Below, one piece after another: positions 1-8,444 of a stretch of 64,000 bases of DNA. The stretch is from an uncultured Pelagibacteraceae bacterium (GTDB taxonomy: Bacteria; Pseudomonadota; Alphaproteobacteria; Pelagibacterales; AG-422-B15). Position 1 is the first letter of the stretch, and each line of letters begins with the position of its first letter. The DNA is taken from positions 73,609 to 137,608 of the forward strand of contig CACCND010000002.1 in the NCBI GenBank assembly GCA_902547315.1, given 5' to 3'. The notes under the pieces were generated by a model that worked only from the letters and a program-made list of their open reading frames with translations, was not told the DNA's origin and searched no databases. The position numbers were made by a program, and so were the translations under genes.

Positions 1-582
1 TCCAATTGTTTGAATAATCTTTAAAACAATATCTTTTGCTGTGACACCCAGTGGCAGTTCACCTTGTATATTAATTTGCATATTCTTGGCTTTAGTTTGT
101 ACTAATGTTTGAGTTGCAAGAACATGTTCTACTTCAGAAGTTCCAATTCCCCATGCAAGAGCACCGAAGGCACCGTGTGTTGACGTATGACTATCACCAC
201 AAACGATAGTCATTCCTGGTTGTGTGAAACCTTGCTCCGGTCCGATAATATGAACTATGCCCTGTCTTTTATCAGACATGGAAAGAAAAGTAATTCCATG
301 CTCCTTACAATTCTCCTCAAGAGTATCTACCTGTAACTTAGACTCTGGATCTGATATTCCCTCATCTCTATTTGTTGTAGGAATATTGTGATCAGCAGTG
401 GCTAATGTAAAATTAGGTTTTCTTACTGATCTGTTTGCAATTTTTAGCCCTTCAAATGCTTGGGGACTTGTAACTTCATGAACAAGATGTCTGTCAATAT
501 AAATGATTGATGTTCCATCTACATTTTCTGAAACTAAATGATCATTCCATATTTTATCGTATAATGTCTTTGGAGTACTCAT
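1..582 (-). CDS. leuC: 3-isopropylmalate dehydratase large subunit (partial)
   Basis: This is the N-terminal 194 residues of LeuC; the rest lies beyond the left edge. The enzyme interconverts 2- and 3-isopropylmalate in leucine synthesis, working with LeuD and a 4Fe-4S cluster. The translation starts [12 protein letters not shown], has the family block [17 protein letters not shown] at residues 30-46 and the [12 protein letters not shown] block near residues 129-140. The ATG at 582 gives the usual LeuC N-terminus, although no Shine-Dalgarno is visible. It follows rplS by 39 bases on the same strand, so it is probably the last gene of the ffh-rpsP-rimM-trmD-rplS operon, an arrangement common in alphaproteobacteria. 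Confidence 0.95.
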   Translation of the reverse strand, partial: MSTPKTLYDKIWNDHLVSENVDGTSIIYIDRHLVHEVTSPQAFEGLKIANRSVRKPNFTLATADHNIPTTNRDEGISDPESKLQVDTLEENCKEHGITFLSMSDKRQGIVHIIGPEQGFTQPGMTIVCGDSHTSTHGAFGALAWGIGTSEVEHVLATQTLVQTKAKNMQINIQGELPLGVTAKDIVLKIIQTIG

Positions 583-621
583 AAATAACTTTGATTAACA
601 AAAAAAACGAGAAAGAAGTAA

Positions 622-1206
622 TTATTCTTTTGTTGTTTCTGATTCTTCTGAACTTTCAGCATTATCTTCAGGAACTTGTTCTTGAGCAGATTGATCAACT
701 TCAGATTCTGTTTTTTCCTCAGCTTGAGAAGCATCAGCTGCAACTTCAACACTCTCATCTTGAGCAGGCTCATCAGAAGCAACAATTTCTTCTTCTACAA
801 CTTCTTCACTCTCATCAATATATAAACTAGCAAGATCTGGTTGCTTCTTTCGAATTCTCTCAACGATTCTTGCTTTCTTACCGGTTAGATCTCTAAGATA
901 GTAAAGCTTAGCTCTTCTGACTTGTCCACTTCTTACAATCGAGATGGAGTCAATAGACGGACTAAAGATTGGAAATACTCTTTCTACGCCCTCACCGAAA
1001 GAAATTTTTCTAACTGTAAATGAAGAACTTAGACCTCTATTTTTTTTTCTAATACAAACGCCCTCGAATGCCTGTATTCTCTCACGTGTACCCTCACGTA
1101 CCTTAACATTCACTCTTACCGTATCTCCTGGATGAAATTGTGGTATTTTCTTACCTTTGACTAGTGACTTTATCTGGTCTTTTTCGAATTGTTCTATGAT
1201 GTTCAT
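622..1206 (-). CDS. rplS: 50S ribosomal protein L19 with long acidic C-terminal tail
   Basis: Residues 1-121 are a normal L19, a large-subunit protein at the 30S/50S interface ([13 protein letters not shown] at 24-36, [11 protein letters not shown] at 73-83, [17 protein letters not shown] at 98-114). Typical L19 is about 115-130 residues. This one runs to 194 because of a tail from about residue 131 made almost only of Glu, Ser, Ala, Asp and Gln. The tail has no visible fold and is probably disordered. The same operon encodes S16 with a similar acidic tail. The gene lies between trmD (27-base gap) and leuC. Confidence 0.96.
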   Translation of the reverse strand: MNIIEQFEKDQIKSLVKGKKIPQFHPGDTVRVNVKVREGTRERIQAFEGVCIRKKNRGLSSSFTVRKISFGEGVERVFPIFSPSIDSISIVRSGQVRRAKLYYLRDLTGKKARIVERIRKKQPDLASLYIDESEEVVEEEIVASDEPAQDESVEVAADASQAEEKTESEVDQSAQEQVPEDNAESSEESETTKE

Positions 1207-1233
1207 GGTAGCCTCGCTCCGTGTTTTAATACT

Positions 1234-1950
1234 TTATTTCTTCCTTGTCTTGCTTTTTTTGTAGTTTTTCCATAAATCTGGCCTAACATTCTGTGTCAGT
1301 TTTTCAGATTGTTTTAAGCGCCATTCACTAATATTTCTGTGATTTCCTGAGAGCAATATGTCTGGAATTGACAAATTTTTCCATTTTTTTGGCCTTGTAT
1401 ACTGAGGGTATTCAAGAAGGTCTTTTGAGAAGGTCTCTGAACTAGCAGACTTCATGTCACCAAGTGTTCCTGGCAACAGTCTCACTATTGATTCCACTAA
1501 AACCTGGGAAGCTATTTCACCGCCCGCCAGTATATAGTCTCCAATACTTATTTCCTCGATAGGATAGAAATCGAGTATGCGTTGATCAATGCCTTCATAT
1601 CTACCACAGAGAATATTAATTCCTTTCATCTTTGAAAAATTAATAACTTTACTTTGAGTTAAAGGAGTGCCGCGAGGACTTAAATATATCATTGGATAAC
1701 TATCTTTAGATTTTATATTCTTGTAACAAGCATCAATAGACTTTCCGATTATATCTGCTTTTAAAATCATACCAGGACCACCACCAGCTGTGGTATCATC
1801 TACTTTTTTGTAATTACCTTTTGAATATTTTCTCGGATCAATTGTTTTTAATGACCATATTTTTTTCTTTAATGCCTTACCCACAACTCCTGTATTTAAA
1901 AATCCAGGAAAACTATTTGGGAAAAGTGTGATAATTTTTACTCGATACAT
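1234..1950 (-). CDS. trmD: tRNA (guanine-N1)-methyltransferase TrmD
   Basis: SPOUT-class methyltransferase that makes m1G37 in tRNAs reading CNN codons, which prevents +1 frameshifting. The 238-residue length is normal. Visible blocks: ITLFPNSFPGFL near the N-terminus, DDTTAGGGPGMILK near residue 55, CGRYEGIDQR near 115, and GDYILAGGE followed by the Leu-Pro-Gly segment of the trefoil knot near 140-160. LLEYPQYTRP and the PDILLSGNH element follow. It sits two bases after rimM in the conserved rpsP-rimM-trmD-rplS order, so translational coupling is likely. Confidence 0.97.
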   Translation of the reverse strand: MYRVKIITLFPNSFPGFLNTGVVGKALKKKIWSLKTIDPRKYSKGNYKKVDDTTAGGGPGMILKADIIGKSIDACYKNIKSKDSYPMIYLSPRGTPLTQSKVINFSKMKGINILCGRYEGIDQRILDFYPIEEISIGDYILAGGEIASQVLVESIVRLLPGTLGDMKSASSETFSKDLLEYPQYTRPKKWKNLSIPDILLSGNHRNISEWRLKQSEKLTQNVRPDLWKNYKKSKTRKK

Positions 1951-1952
1951 TA

Positions 1953-2459
1953 CTAGCCTATATAGTCATTGATATTTTTTGTAATAATAATTTTTTTAAT
2001 AAGATCAATTTTTTTTATTGTGTTTTCACTTATTGGAATAAAGTAGTCTTTAGCATTTTTTTTTCTTATTTCTAGTAAATCCGATGAACCGTAATTCTGA
2101 ACAGATATTACTTTTCCCATATTTTTTCCATCATTAGTTTTTACAATTAAATTAATTAATTGATGGTAATAGTATTGGTTTAATTTTTTTATAGCTGGCA
2201 AATGCGATTGATCGATTTCTATTGTAAACCCTACAATTTTTTCAGCCAACTCCCTTGTTTTAATTTGTTCACAACTAGCAATATAACCAGATTTTAGCTC
2301 TTTCAATTTTTTAAGAGTGATATTTGAATATTTTTTCCCAAGTCTACAGGGGCCATATCTAAATACATCGTCTGGCGTTTCTGTATATGATGTAATCTTG
2401 AAATGACCCTTTAAACCGTGAACTGCTCTTACTTCTCCGATAACTATCAATTGGGACAT
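1953..2459 (-). CDS. rimM: 16S rRNA processing protein RimM
   Basis: Assembly factor for the 30S head that binds S19 and helps 16S rRNA maturation. At 168 residues the length is normal. The N-terminal RimM domain shows IGEVRAVHGLKGHFKI at residues 7-22, and the C-terminal half is a PRC-barrel (the GKVISVQNYGSSDLLEI region). The ATG at 2459 lies 11 bases beyond the rpsP stop. The second half is very rich in Lys, Ile and Asn, in keeping with the AT-rich genome. Confidence 0.95.
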   Translation of the reverse strand: MSQLIVIGEVRAVHGLKGHFKITSYTETPDDVFRYGPCRLGKKYSNITLKKLKELKSGYIASCEQIKTRELAEKIVGFTIEIDQSHLPAIKKLNQYYYHQLINLIVKTNDGKNMGKVISVQNYGSSDLLEIRKKNAKDYFIPISENTIKKIDLIKKIIITKNINDYIG

Positions 2460-2470
2460 AATTAATAAGC

Positions 2471-3034
2471 TTAGTCTTTTTTCTCCTCTTCTGCTGGAGC
2501 TTCCTCTGCTGGAGCCTCTTCTGTTGGAGCTTCATCAGTTTTTGCTTCTGCTGCTGGAGCTTCCTCTGCTGGAGTCTCTTCTGTTGGAGACTCTTCTGTT
2601 GGAGCTTCATCAGTTTTTGCTTCTGCTGCTGGAGCTTCCTCTGCTGGAGTCTCTTCTATTGGAGACTCTTCTGCTGGAGACTCTGAAGCAGACTGATTCT
2701 TTGCTTCCTCAGCTGCGGCCAATCTTTCTTGTGCTTTCTTCTTTGGCTTAGCTTTTTTTGGATTGTTGCCTTGTGCTGGCATTGGTATTACGCCGGCTTC
2801 TCCCAAAAATCTTGCAACCTTATCTGTTGGTTTTGCCCCTTTAGAAATCCACTCTTTTATTAACTCTAAGTTTAGCTGGACCCTATCCTTATTATCTTTT
2901 TGTAAAAGAGGATTGTACAATCCTACTTTTTCAATATATCTACCATCCCGTGGACTTCTTGAGTCTGCAACTACAACTCTGTATACAGGCCTTTTCTTTG
3001 AACCTGCTCTCGATAGTCTTATTTTTAACGCCAT
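2471..3034 (-). CDS. rpsP: 30S ribosomal protein S16 with repetitive acidic tail
   Basis: The first 80 or so residues are a standard S16 ([40 protein letters not shown]), a 16S rRNA-binding protein of the 30S body. S16 is usually 80-90 residues, and many alphaproteobacteria carry extensions of varied length. Here a Lys-rich linker (about 92-110) leads into an acidic Pro/Glu/Ala tail to residue 187, built from EEAPAEE-like units. At DNA level the tail holds two 75-base direct copies. The start is preceded by an AGGAGA Shine-Dalgarno. The gene follows ffh with a 26-base gap. Confidence 0.96.
   Translation of the reverse strand: MALKIRLSRAGSKKRPVYRVVVADSRSPRDGRYIEKVGLYNPLLQKDNKDRVQLNLELIKEWISKGAKPTDKVARFLGEAGVIPMPAQGNNPKKAKPKKKAQERLAAAEEAKNQSASESPAEESPIEETPAEEAPAAEAKTDEAPTEESPTEETPAEEAPAAEAKTDEAPTEEAPAEEAPAEEEKKD
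2521..2670. repeat. 75-bp in-frame tandem duplication in rpsP tail
   Basis: Positions 2521-2595 and 2596-2670 match base for base except one site (g at 2583, a at 2658). The change turns a Thr into an Ile in the acidic S16 tail. The period of 75 is a multiple of three, so the frame is kept. Each copy encodes 25 residues rich in Glu, Ala, Pro and Thr. Shorter EEAPAEE-type units flank it on both sides. Confidence 0.95.
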
Positions 3035-3060
3035 TTTATTCTCCTTTTATTTGTTAATAA

Positions 3061-4443
3061 TTAAAATTTGTTTTTAAAAAAATCACTCGGCATACTACTT
3101 CCAAGTTGACCTGCTAAAATATTTGGATCAATTGATCCTCCCCCTTTTCTAGATAACTTCTTCATCATGTCTGACATCTTTCTATGTTGTTTTAGAATTT
3201 TATTTATTTCAGATACTGAAGTTCCAGATCCTGCCGCTATTCTTTTTTTTCTTGATCCATTAATTATCTTTGGCTTACTTCGCTCGTATTTTGTCATTGA
3301 AAGAATAATTGCTTCTTGTTGGGCGATTGAATTTTCAGGATTGTTATTTTGCGGAATCTTGTCTCTCAGATTACTTAGTCCAGGAATAAATTTCATCATG
3401 CCCGAAATGCCACCCATTTTTTTCATCTGTCTGATTTGACTAAGTAAATCATCGAGATCAAATTCTCCTTTTTGTAATTTTTTAGCCATTTCTTCAGCAT
3501 CTTCTTGATCAACAGTTTCAGCAGCTTTTTCGACCAAGGTCACAATATCGCCCATTCCAAGAATACGATTGGCAATTCGCTCTGGGTGAAATTTTTCAAG
3601 GTCATCGACTTGCTCCCCAACTCCCATAAATTTAATTGGGCAATCAGTAATGTACTTCATACTTAGTGCGGCCCCACCTCGAGCGTCGCCATCAATTCTA
3701 GTAAGGATAGAGCCAGTTATGTTGATTGCTTTTGAAAAATCGCTTGCAACATTCACTGCTTCCTGGCCTGTTAAGCTGTCTAAAACAAGTATCGTTTCTA
3801 AAGGGTTAATTTCTTTTTCGAGCAAACTCAATTCGCTCATTAGCCCTTCTTCAACATTCATTCTCCCCGCTGTATCGTATAAAACACAATTAATTTCCTG
3901 TAATTCAGCAAATTGTTTTGCTCTTGATACAATATCAATAGGCATTTGATTTTCGAGTTTGGGTAAAATTGTTACATCAATTAACTCAGAAAGTTTTTTT
4001 AGCTGATCAAAAGCAGCTGGTCTTGAGGTATCTAGTGAAACGAATAAAATCTTCTTATCGTAATTACTTTTGAGATAATTACCGATTTTACCAACAGTCG
4101 TTGTCTTGCCAGAACCTTGAAGTCCTGCAAATAAATAAGATGAAATTTGATTGTCGTTTATTTGGAATTCGGGTGAAGCTGACCCTAAAATTTGAATCAA
4201 TTGATCATTCACAATTTTTGTTATCATTTGCGCAGGCGTTATTGATCGAATGATTTCCTTTCCGATCGCCTCTTTTTTGACATCCGCTATGAATTTTTTT
4301 GCAATTGGCAATGCAACATCAGCTTCAAGAAGAGCTCTTCGAATATCTCTCATTGCACTATCGAGTGAGGCCTCATCAATAGAACCTGTCTTTTTTAAAC
4401 TCTTAAATATTTCCTCAAACCGATTACTAAGGTTTTCAAACAA
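3061..4443 (-). CDS. ffh: signal recognition particle GTPase Ffh
   Basis: SRP54 homologue that binds signal sequences on ribosomes and docks with FtsY for co-translational membrane insertion. At 460 residues it has the N domain (1-85), the G domain with P-loop GLQGSGKTT at 108-116, the DTAGR motif, and TRIDGDARGGAA where most homologues have TKLDGD. The Met-rich M domain from about 300 contains repeated Met-Lys-Lys-Met-type segments. The ATG at 4443 follows an AAGGAGAG Shine-Dalgarno in a leader that looks structured. It is the first gene of the ribosomal operon. The 4.5S RNA partner is not in this window. Confidence 0.98.
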   Translation of the reverse strand: MFENLSNRFEEIFKSLKKTGSIDEASLDSAMRDIRRALLEADVALPIAKKFIADVKKEAIGKEIIRSITPAQMITKIVNDQLIQILGSASPEFQINDNQISSYLFAGLQGSGKTTTVGKIGNYLKSNYDKKILFVSLDTSRPAAFDQLKKLSELIDVTILPKLENQMPIDIVSRAKQFAELQEINCVLYDTAGRMNVEEGLMSELSLLEKEINPLETILVLDSLTGQEAVNVASDFSKAINITGSILTRIDGDARGGAALSMKYITDCPIKFMGVGEQVDDLEKFHPERIANRILGMGDIVTLVEKAAETVDQEDAEEMAKKLQKGEFDLDDLLSQIRQMKKMGGISGMMKFIPGLSNLRDKIPQNNNPENSIAQQEAIILSMTKYERSKPKIINGSRKKRIAAGSGTSVSEINKILKQHRKMSDMMKKLSRKGGGSIDPNILAGQLGSSMPSDFFKNKF

Positions 4444-4548
4444 AATAAACTCTCCTTCAGCAGGTAGTGCACCAATGGGCGAAACTCGCTGACTGGTGTC
4501 GATACCTTTATTTATGGCACCGCAGAAATAATATTTCTGACGGAAAAC
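4444..4548 (-). promoter_or_regulatory. possible structured 5' leader of the ffh operon
   Basis: Read on the minus strand, this leader contains a perfect 8-bp inverted repeat with one central base (arms CAGAAATA and TATTTCTG, 4523-4539) and a stem CACCA/TGGTG with a nested GCG/CGC hairpin (4470-4498). The same CACC segment could instead pair with an upstream GGTG, so the two stems would exclude each other. An AAGGAGAG ribosome-binding site lies just upstream of ffh. I recognise no known riboswitch or SRP RNA here; a regulatory role is inference. Confidence 0.3.
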
Positions 4549-4554
4549 CTGAGT

Positions 4555-4583
4555 TTTTTATTACTTCAGTAAGTTAATGTCAA
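4555..4583 (-). promoter_or_regulatory. candidate sigma-70 promoter of the ffh-rpsP operon
   Basis: On the minus strand a perfect TTGACA (4578-4583) is followed after 17 bases by TAAAAA (4555-4560), a 4/6 match to the -10 consensus. This would start the transcript near 4548 and give a leader of about 105 bases before ffh. Confidence 0.45.
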
Positions 4584-4641
4584 GATTCATTTAATTTCTT
4601 ATTTACTGGAAAAATCAAAATTGGCTCAATATAAAGTGTTT

Positions 4642-5466
4642 ATGCACGAGTTTCAGTTCGTAAAGATGAATGGCCTGGGAAATGATTTTATTGTTATTGA
4701 CCAAAGAGTATCTGAATTTGATTTATCAAAAGAACAAATAAAATTAATTTGTAGCAGAACAGACGGGATTGGCTGCGATCAACTAATCATGATTAGGAAG
4801 TCACAAGATAACAGCAATCCACTGGTTAAATTTTTTAATTCAGATGGAAGTGAAATAGATGCTTGTGGAAATGGTTCGCGTTGTGTTGCAAATTTTTTAA
4901 TGAAAGAAACAAAGAACGATAAAATAAACTTAACAACACGTGAGAGAACAATTGCATGTAAAAAGATTGATGATGACACAGTTAGTGTAAATATGGGCAA
5001 GCCAAAATTTGAATGGAATGAAATCCCTTTGACTGAAGATATCGATCTAGAGGATATTAATTTTTCAATCAAAGACCTTACTCTAAAAAAACCATTTTTA
5101 GTTAATATTGGTAATCCACATATTATTTTTTTTGATGATGAAATACAAAAATATGATGTTGAAAGTTTTGGATCTTTAATTGAAAATGATAATTTATTTC
5201 CTGAAAAAATAAATGTGAGTTTTGCAAAGTTAAAAAGTGATAATCACATTTTACTAAACGTATGGGAAAGGGGTACAGGAAAAACAAATGCTTGTGGTAC
5301 AGCTGCTTGTGCAACAGCTGTAGCAGGGGTTGAAATGGGATTGATAAAAAATAAGGTGACAGTAACATTGCCAGGGGGCGATTTAGAAATATATTACAAT
5401 AGTGGTGATAATATTATTATGACTGGTCCAACTGAGATAAATTTTACTGACAAATATAAGCTGTGA
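4642..5466 (+). CDS. dapF: diaminopimelate epimerase
   Basis: Converts LL- to meso-diaminopimelate for lysine and peptidoglycan. I chose the ATG at 4642, which gives the family N-terminus MHEFQFVKMNGLGNDF; an in-frame TTG at 4621 would add seven non-conserved residues. Both catalytic cysteines are present: C75 in DACGNGSRC and C218 in GKTNACGTAACAT. The length of 274 residues is normal. It is divergent from ffh and heads dapF-DCC-mtaB-ftsY; its stop overlaps the next start. Confidence 0.96.
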   Translation: MHEFQFVKMNGLGNDFIVIDQRVSEFDLSKEQIKLICSRTDGIGCDQLIMIRKSQDNSNPLVKFFNSDGSEIDACGNGSRCVANFLMKETKNDKINLTTRERTIACKKIDDDTVSVNMGKPKFEWNEIPLTEDIDLEDINFSIKDLTLKKPFLVNIGNPHIIFFDDEIQKYDVESFGSLIENDNLFPEKINVSFAKLKSDNHILLNVWERGTGKTNACGTAACATAVAGVEMGLIKNKVTVTLPGGDLEIYYNSGDNIIMTGPTEINFTDKYKL

Positions 5467-5849
5467 GAAACAAAAATTCTAAAAAAAATACTAAAATATA
5501 CTTTAATAACTCATGCAGTATCTGTAGGTTTGAAATAAACCACTATAAGAAACTTAATGATGTTATTGATTGGGTCGATGTTACTCAAAATAAAGTTGCT
5601 GAAAAGGAAACCTCAAAAGAACCAAGTCAATTGATAAGACGTCTTCATGCAAAACATGATGGAAAGATATTAGAGGGAATTGATGCTTTTTTACTGATAT
5701 GGTCTCAACTTCCAAGGTATAAATGGCTTTATAATTTTATCAAATTGCCTCTTATCTATCATATGAGTCATATATTGTATGAAGTTCTTGCATTTGCTTT
5801 ATATTTAAAAAATCGAAATCAGATAAGTAATGAAAGATCCAGAAATTAA
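5463..5849 (+). CDS. DCC-family (DUF393) thiol-disulfide protein
   Basis: A 128-residue protein of the DUF393/DCC family, predicted thiol-disulfide oxidoreductases. It starts KIYFNNSCSICRFEI, with the CxxC pair at C18 and C21 just after the first strand; the family usually has DGxCxxC, so the Asp-Gly is replaced by Asn-Asn here. A later segment (DAFLLIWSQLPRYKWLY) fits the family's helical half. GTG start at 5463 overlaps the dapF stop, and its end overlaps mtaB by 20 bases. The substrate is unknown. Confidence 0.8.
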   Translation: MRNKNSKKNTKIYFNNSCSICRFEINHYKKLNDVIDWVDVTQNKVAEKETSKEPSQLIRRLHAKHDGKILEGIDAFLLIWSQLPRYKWLYNFIKLPLIYHMSHILYEVLAFALYLKNRNQISNERSRN

Positions 5850-7086
5850 AACTTACGGATGTAGACTGAATTTTTATGAGTCTGAAGTTATAAGAAAATA
5901 CGCAAAAGATAACAATCTTCAGAACCACATTTTTATTAATAGTTGCGCTGTTACAAATAAAACTATCGCTGATCTGAAAAATGAAATTAGGAAAGTAAAA
6001 AAAGAAAATCAACAAAGTCAAGTCGTTCTTACTGGTTGTGCTGCACAGATACATAAAAAAGATTTTGAAACAATGAGCGAAGTTGACTCCATCATTGGAA
6101 ATAAAGAAAAATTAGAATCCTTAACCTATAAAACTATAAGAGAGAGTAATAAGCCAGTAAATTTAGTAGGAGATATATTCGAAAATGAACAGGCAATTTC
6201 ACCAATTATAAGTAAAGTTAAAAACAGAATAAGAGGATTTGTGCAAATACAAAATGGATGTGATCATAGGTGTACATTTTGTATTATTCCATATGGGCGG
6301 GGTAATTCAAGAAGTGTGGATCCAAAAAATATTGTAAAACAAATAAAGTTACTTCTAGAGAAGAACTACAAGGAGATAGTGCTAACTGGCGTTGATCTCA
6401 CAAGCTACGGTAGTGATTTAGAGAAAAAAATTTCATTGTCAAAATTAGTAAAAATTATTCTTAATAAGTTGCCTCAACTTAACAGACTTAGACTATCATC
6501 ACTTGATATCGCAGAAATAGATGATGAATTAATAAATCTTTACGGAAGTGAGAAACGTTTACTTCCTCATATTCATTTATCTCTGCAGGCTGGGGATAAT
6601 ATGATTTTAAAAAGAATGAAAAGAAGACATTCAAGAGAAGATGCAATTAATGCAATAGAGCGCATCAGAACTGTTAGACCTGATATTGTATTTGGTGCAG
6701 ATTTAATTGCTGGATTTCCAACAGAGACGGAGGAAATGTTTCTAAATTCAGTGCGACTTATAGACAAATGTAATATTACTTTTTTGCACGTATTTCCATT
6801 TTCACCAAGAAATGGAACGCCCGCTGCTAGAATGCCTCAAATAGATCGAGAAATTATAAAAAAAAGAGCAAAAATTCTCAGAAATATTGGCGAGAGAAAG
6901 ATTACCGAGCACTACGATAAGCTAAAGAATAAAAAGATTAACCTTATTGTTGAAAGTCAAAATCAGGGTAGGTCAGATACATTTGCCAAGGTTTGCCTCG
7001 ATGATAATTTCGAGGTGGGTAAAATAATAAAAATGCTTGTCACTGGAAAGCGTCAAGAAGGCTTAATTGGAAATATAATTGTTTAA
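5830..7086 (+). CDS. mtaB: tRNA t6A37 methylthiotransferase MtaB
   Basis: Radical SAM methylthiotransferase that turns t6A37 into ms2t6A in tRNAs reading ANN codons. The N-terminal domain carries the extra cluster ligands C11 (TYGCRLN), C39 (NSCAVTN) and C70 (LTGCAAQ). The radical SAM ligands are C144, C148 and C151 in GCDHRCTFC. The GCRLN/NSCAVTN signature separates it from MiaB. Length 418 is usual, and the C-terminus carries a TRAM-like segment. It overlaps ftsY by 8 bases. Its substrate base would be made by the pathway of TsaD, encoded at 37451. Confidence 0.93.
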   Translation: MKDPEIKTYGCRLNFYESEVIRKYAKDNNLQNHIFINSCAVTNKTIADLKNEIRKVKKENQQSQVVLTGCAAQIHKKDFETMSEVDSIIGNKEKLESLTYKTIRESNKPVNLVGDIFENEQAISPIISKVKNRIRGFVQIQNGCDHRCTFCIIPYGRGNSRSVDPKNIVKQIKLLLEKNYKEIVLTGVDLTSYGSDLEKKISLSKLVKIILNKLPQLNRLRLSSLDIAEIDDELINLYGSEKRLLPHIHLSLQAGDNMILKRMKRRHSREDAINAIERIRTVRPDIVFGADLIAGFPTETEEMFLNSVRLIDKCNITFLHVFPFSPRNGTPAARMPQIDREIIKKRAKILRNIGERKITEHYDKLKNKKINLIVESQNQGRSDTFAKVCLDDNFEVGKIIKMLVTGKRQEGLIGNIIV

Positions 7087-7951
7087 GAGTTTAAAATCTG
7101 GTCTAGCAAAAGTATTTGCAAATCGAAAAATTGATCAAAATACAATACAGGATTTTGAGGATCTTCTTATTACTTCTGACGTTGATGTTGAAACATCAGA
7201 ACTCATTACAATAAAATTAGGAAATGAAAAATTTTCTAATGCTCCTTCGCTGGAAGAAATCCAATCATCTCTTAGTAAAATTATAAATGAAATTGTATCC
7301 ACAAATACAAAGAAAATTGACTATAAAAATAATACAAAACCCTACGTTGTGTTAATGGTAGGAGTAAATGGTTCAGGTAAAACTACAACAATTGCAAAAT
7401 TGGCAAATCAATTTCAACAAGAAAAAAAAAATGTTCTGTTGGTTGCTGCTGATACCTTTAGAGCAGCGGCTGCGGAACAATTGAATGAATGGGCTGATAA
7501 AATAGGAACGGACTTTATGAGGGATGCTGATAAATCTGACCCAGCAAGTGTAGTATTCAAGTCAATTGAATATGCAAATAATAATAATATTGACGTAGTT
7601 ATAATTGATACAGCTGGAAGACTTCAGAACAAAACTGATTTAATGGATCAATTAGGAAAAATTGACCGAGTGCTTAAAAAACACGATGAAACACTTCCTC
7701 ATGATTCAATAATATCGATTGACGCCACAACAGGGCAAAATGCAATAAAACAAGTGGAAGAATTTAATAAATTTACGAAAATAACTGGGATTATTATGAC
7801 AAAATTTGATTCCAATGCAGCAGGAGGAACACTTGTATCAATTTCAAATAAAACAAATATACCAATTTTAGCAATTGGTAGTGGTGAGCAAATCAGTGAT
7901 CTTACTGATTTCGATCCTGAGCAATTTTCTAATAATTTTATTAAAAATTAA
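7079..7951 (+). CDS. ftsY: signal recognition particle receptor FtsY
   Basis: SRP receptor GTPase at the inner membrane and partner of Ffh. The P-loop is GVNGSGKTTT near residues 95-104; ADTFRAAAAEQL, DTAGRLQNK, TKFDSNAAGG and GSGEQISDL follow. Only 290 residues: the acidic A domain of enterobacterial FtsY is absent, and membrane contact would come from the basic N-terminal helix (MFKSLKSGLAKVF). The TTG start overlaps the mtaB stop; no ATG gives a full NG domain. The 3' end overlaps the convergent PagL-like gene by 4 bases. Confidence 0.95.
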   Translation: MFKSLKSGLAKVFANRKIDQNTIQDFEDLLITSDVDVETSELITIKLGNEKFSNAPSLEEIQSSLSKIINEIVSTNTKKIDYKNNTKPYVVLMVGVNGSGKTTTIAKLANQFQQEKKNVLLVAADTFRAAAAEQLNEWADKIGTDFMRDADKSDPASVVFKSIEYANNNNIDVVIIDTAGRLQNKTDLMDQLGKIDRVLKKHDETLPHDSIISIDATTGQNAIKQVEEFNKFTKITGIIMTKFDSNAAGGTLVSISNKTNIPILAIGSGEQISDLTDFDPEQFSNNFIKN

Positions 7952-8433
7952 AAAGGTCTTATGAGGGAGATCGTTGCGCTTTCTGTACCAGGATTCGTAT
8001 CACCAATACTTGCATTAGATATGTGATTTAAATTAAATCCTATTCGACTTGATTTAAATCTATATGAAAACTCAATTTGACTTCTAAATTCAAGATTATA
8101 TCCTAAATCTTTACTATCTCCTCGATCATAATATCCCAACGCAAAGCTTGGAGTAAAAAACCATTTTTCTGAAATTCCAATATCTTTTCTTAAACCTGAA
8201 TAAATATATTTTCCGTTATCTCCGTTTCTCATAACACCCAAGAAAGGTTTAAGGTCATAATTATTTTTTAAAAAGTTATTCCCGTACAAATATTCAAATC
8301 TTAATTCTGATGAGTCTACTGTGTCATTTACATCAAATTGACCTAATGAAAAAGACCACATGTTTTCTTCATTGGATTGAGCACTAAATCCATAAGATAT
8401 TAAAATTAGAGTAGTAAAAAATAATTTTATCAT
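7948..8433 (-). CDS. PagL-like lipid A 3-O-deacylase
   Basis: A 161-residue outer membrane beta-barrel with a signal peptide (about 1-18) and a C-terminal Phe. The segment NHISNASIG (H137, S139, N140) matches the HxSN catalytic region of PagL, which removes the 3-linked acyl chain from lipid A. The alternating strands (SELRFEYLYG, LKPFLGVM, FFTPSFALGYY, LEFRSQIEFSYRF) fit an eight-stranded barrel. It follows a small secreted protein by 11 bases and may be co-transcribed with it. Assignment rests on motif and architecture; overall similarity to characterised PagL is low. Confidence 0.72.
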   Translation of the reverse strand: MIKLFFTTLILISYGFSAQSNEENMWSFSLGQFDVNDTVDSSELRFEYLYGNNFLKNNYDLKPFLGVMRNGDNGKYIYSGLRKDIGISEKWFFTPSFALGYYDRGDSKDLGYNLEFRSQIEFSYRFKSSRIGFNLNHISNASIGDTNPGTESATISLIRPF

Positions 8434-8444
8434 AAAGAAAATTT

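Noticed and set aside
2359-2751. Open frames opposite or offset to rpsP, rich in Gln, Lys or Leu
   Set aside because: They are shadows of the repetitive acidic tail of S16 in other frames.
4444-4600. 4.5S SRP RNA in the spacer before ffh
   Set aside because: The conserved core motif of SRP RNA (GGTCAGGnCCGGAAGG-like) is absent; only short stems are present.
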